Part shown: positions 63,611-64,000 of the stretch, piece by piece
Layout of the letters: each line of letters opens with the position of its first letter
Numbering within the stretch: position 1 is the first letter of the stretch
DNA from: Chrysaora quinquecirrha
Taxonomy: Eukaryota > Cnidaria > Scyphozoa > Semaeostomeae > Pelagiidae
Length of the DNA: 64,000 bases
Assembly: GCA_014526335.1 (NCBI GenBank)
Contig: JACTAT010000048.1
Span: 3,746,445-3,810,444, forward strand
Direction of reading: 5' to 3'
The notes under the pieces: model-generated
The model's database searches: none
What the model was told of the DNA's origin: nothing
What the model saw: the letters and a program-made list of their open reading frames with translations, nothing else
Program-made: the position numbers and the translations under genes

Positions 63611-64000
63611 CTTTATTTTTATCTTTTACTTTCTTTCTCTTAATGTAAATAAACTTGATCCAAACCTGCTCTGGTATATATATGTTAAATCATTTTCCTC
63701 AAAATTTTTAATATTCATAGAAAATTCGCCCATCAGGTTGTACTATTAGTCCGGTAGCATCACCAACCGAGCGTAGAATTTATGAGACCTACATTATCTA
63801 AACCAGTTTTTTGCGTAGATTTCGAATCTGGGTTGTGATCGGCCATTCGAGGGGGCTTTTCCGAGACATGGGAGGTCGTAGGTTAAAAAATGAGGGAAAT
63901 CGTAATTATACGGATCACCATCAAAATATTCTTATTGCTTGGTTAAACATGGGTATATAGCATCACATATATCCCTGTGAGTGTATTTGGTCCTCAAGGG
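63611..64000. other. no gene seen at the right edge
   Basis: A (TA)n-rich stretch near 63676-63690 could be a TATA region for the preceding minus-strand gene. The rest has no supported frame. Confidence 0.35.

Noticed and set aside
63740..63800. Possible tRNA-like stem near the right edge
   Set aside because: No cloverleaf or B-box could be completed by eye.

Overview
The window looks like AT-rich metazoan nuclear DNA made almost entirely of mobile elements, most of them nested in one another. There are spliced exons with GT/AG borders, no operons, and many different transposon classes. The set of families (fragmented RecQ-like helicase, Ulp1 protease joined to a zinc finger, alpha-kinase, integrase-core gene, Penelope-like, BEL, Gypsy and mariner elements, a spliced MULE-like transposase) recalls anthozoan cnidarian genomes. 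That assignment is an inference from family content, not a proof. No ordinary single-copy host gene could be identified with confidence.

Layout. 0.4-3.6 kb: a GIY-YIG retroelement remnant, the last exon of a HECT-type E3 ligase, and a broken integrase-core gene. 3.7-10.9 kb: a 7.1 kb MULE-like DNA transposon with long inverted repeats around a five-exon transposase gene. 11-17.3 kb: palindromic repeat debris, a minisatellite, a LINE, and a 1.4 kb satellite bracketed by an inverted duplication that includes a C2H2 zinc-finger gene. 17.7-23.6 kb: two Penelope-like copies head to head, followed by an apparently intact mariner element. 24 kb: a dense array of heat-shock-element pentamers. 24.8-25.7 kb: a Ulp1-type protease gene. 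26.4-31.4 kb: a broken Gypsy element split by a 2.5 kb transposon that carries an intact alpha-kinase gene.

31.7-41.3 kb: pieces of a Polinton-like element (integrase and a candidate structural protein), broken by palindromic repeat blocks and by a second Penelope head-to-head dimer. 41.3-48.9 kb: a BEL/Pao retrotransposon with both LTRs, an internal deletion, and a repeat block inserted before its 3' LTR. 50.1-52.4 kb: a RecQ-like helicase pseudogene enclosed by inverted repeats and an 8 bp target duplication. 53.6-59.6 kb: a decayed LINE on the minus strand, split by a 2.3 kb fold-back element with a perfect 10 bp target duplication. 60.5-63.6 kb: a compact cluster of small AT-rich genes, including a coiled-coil plus MATH (TRAF-like) pair overlapping by ATGA, with repeated TGTCAATCA and TATA promoter motifs. 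It resembles a piece of an integrated DNA virus or Polinton-like element.

A recurring theme is host-type enzymes (RecQ helicase, alpha-kinase) lying inside inverted-repeat-bounded elements that show target-site duplications. All calls are by eye; no homology search was run.
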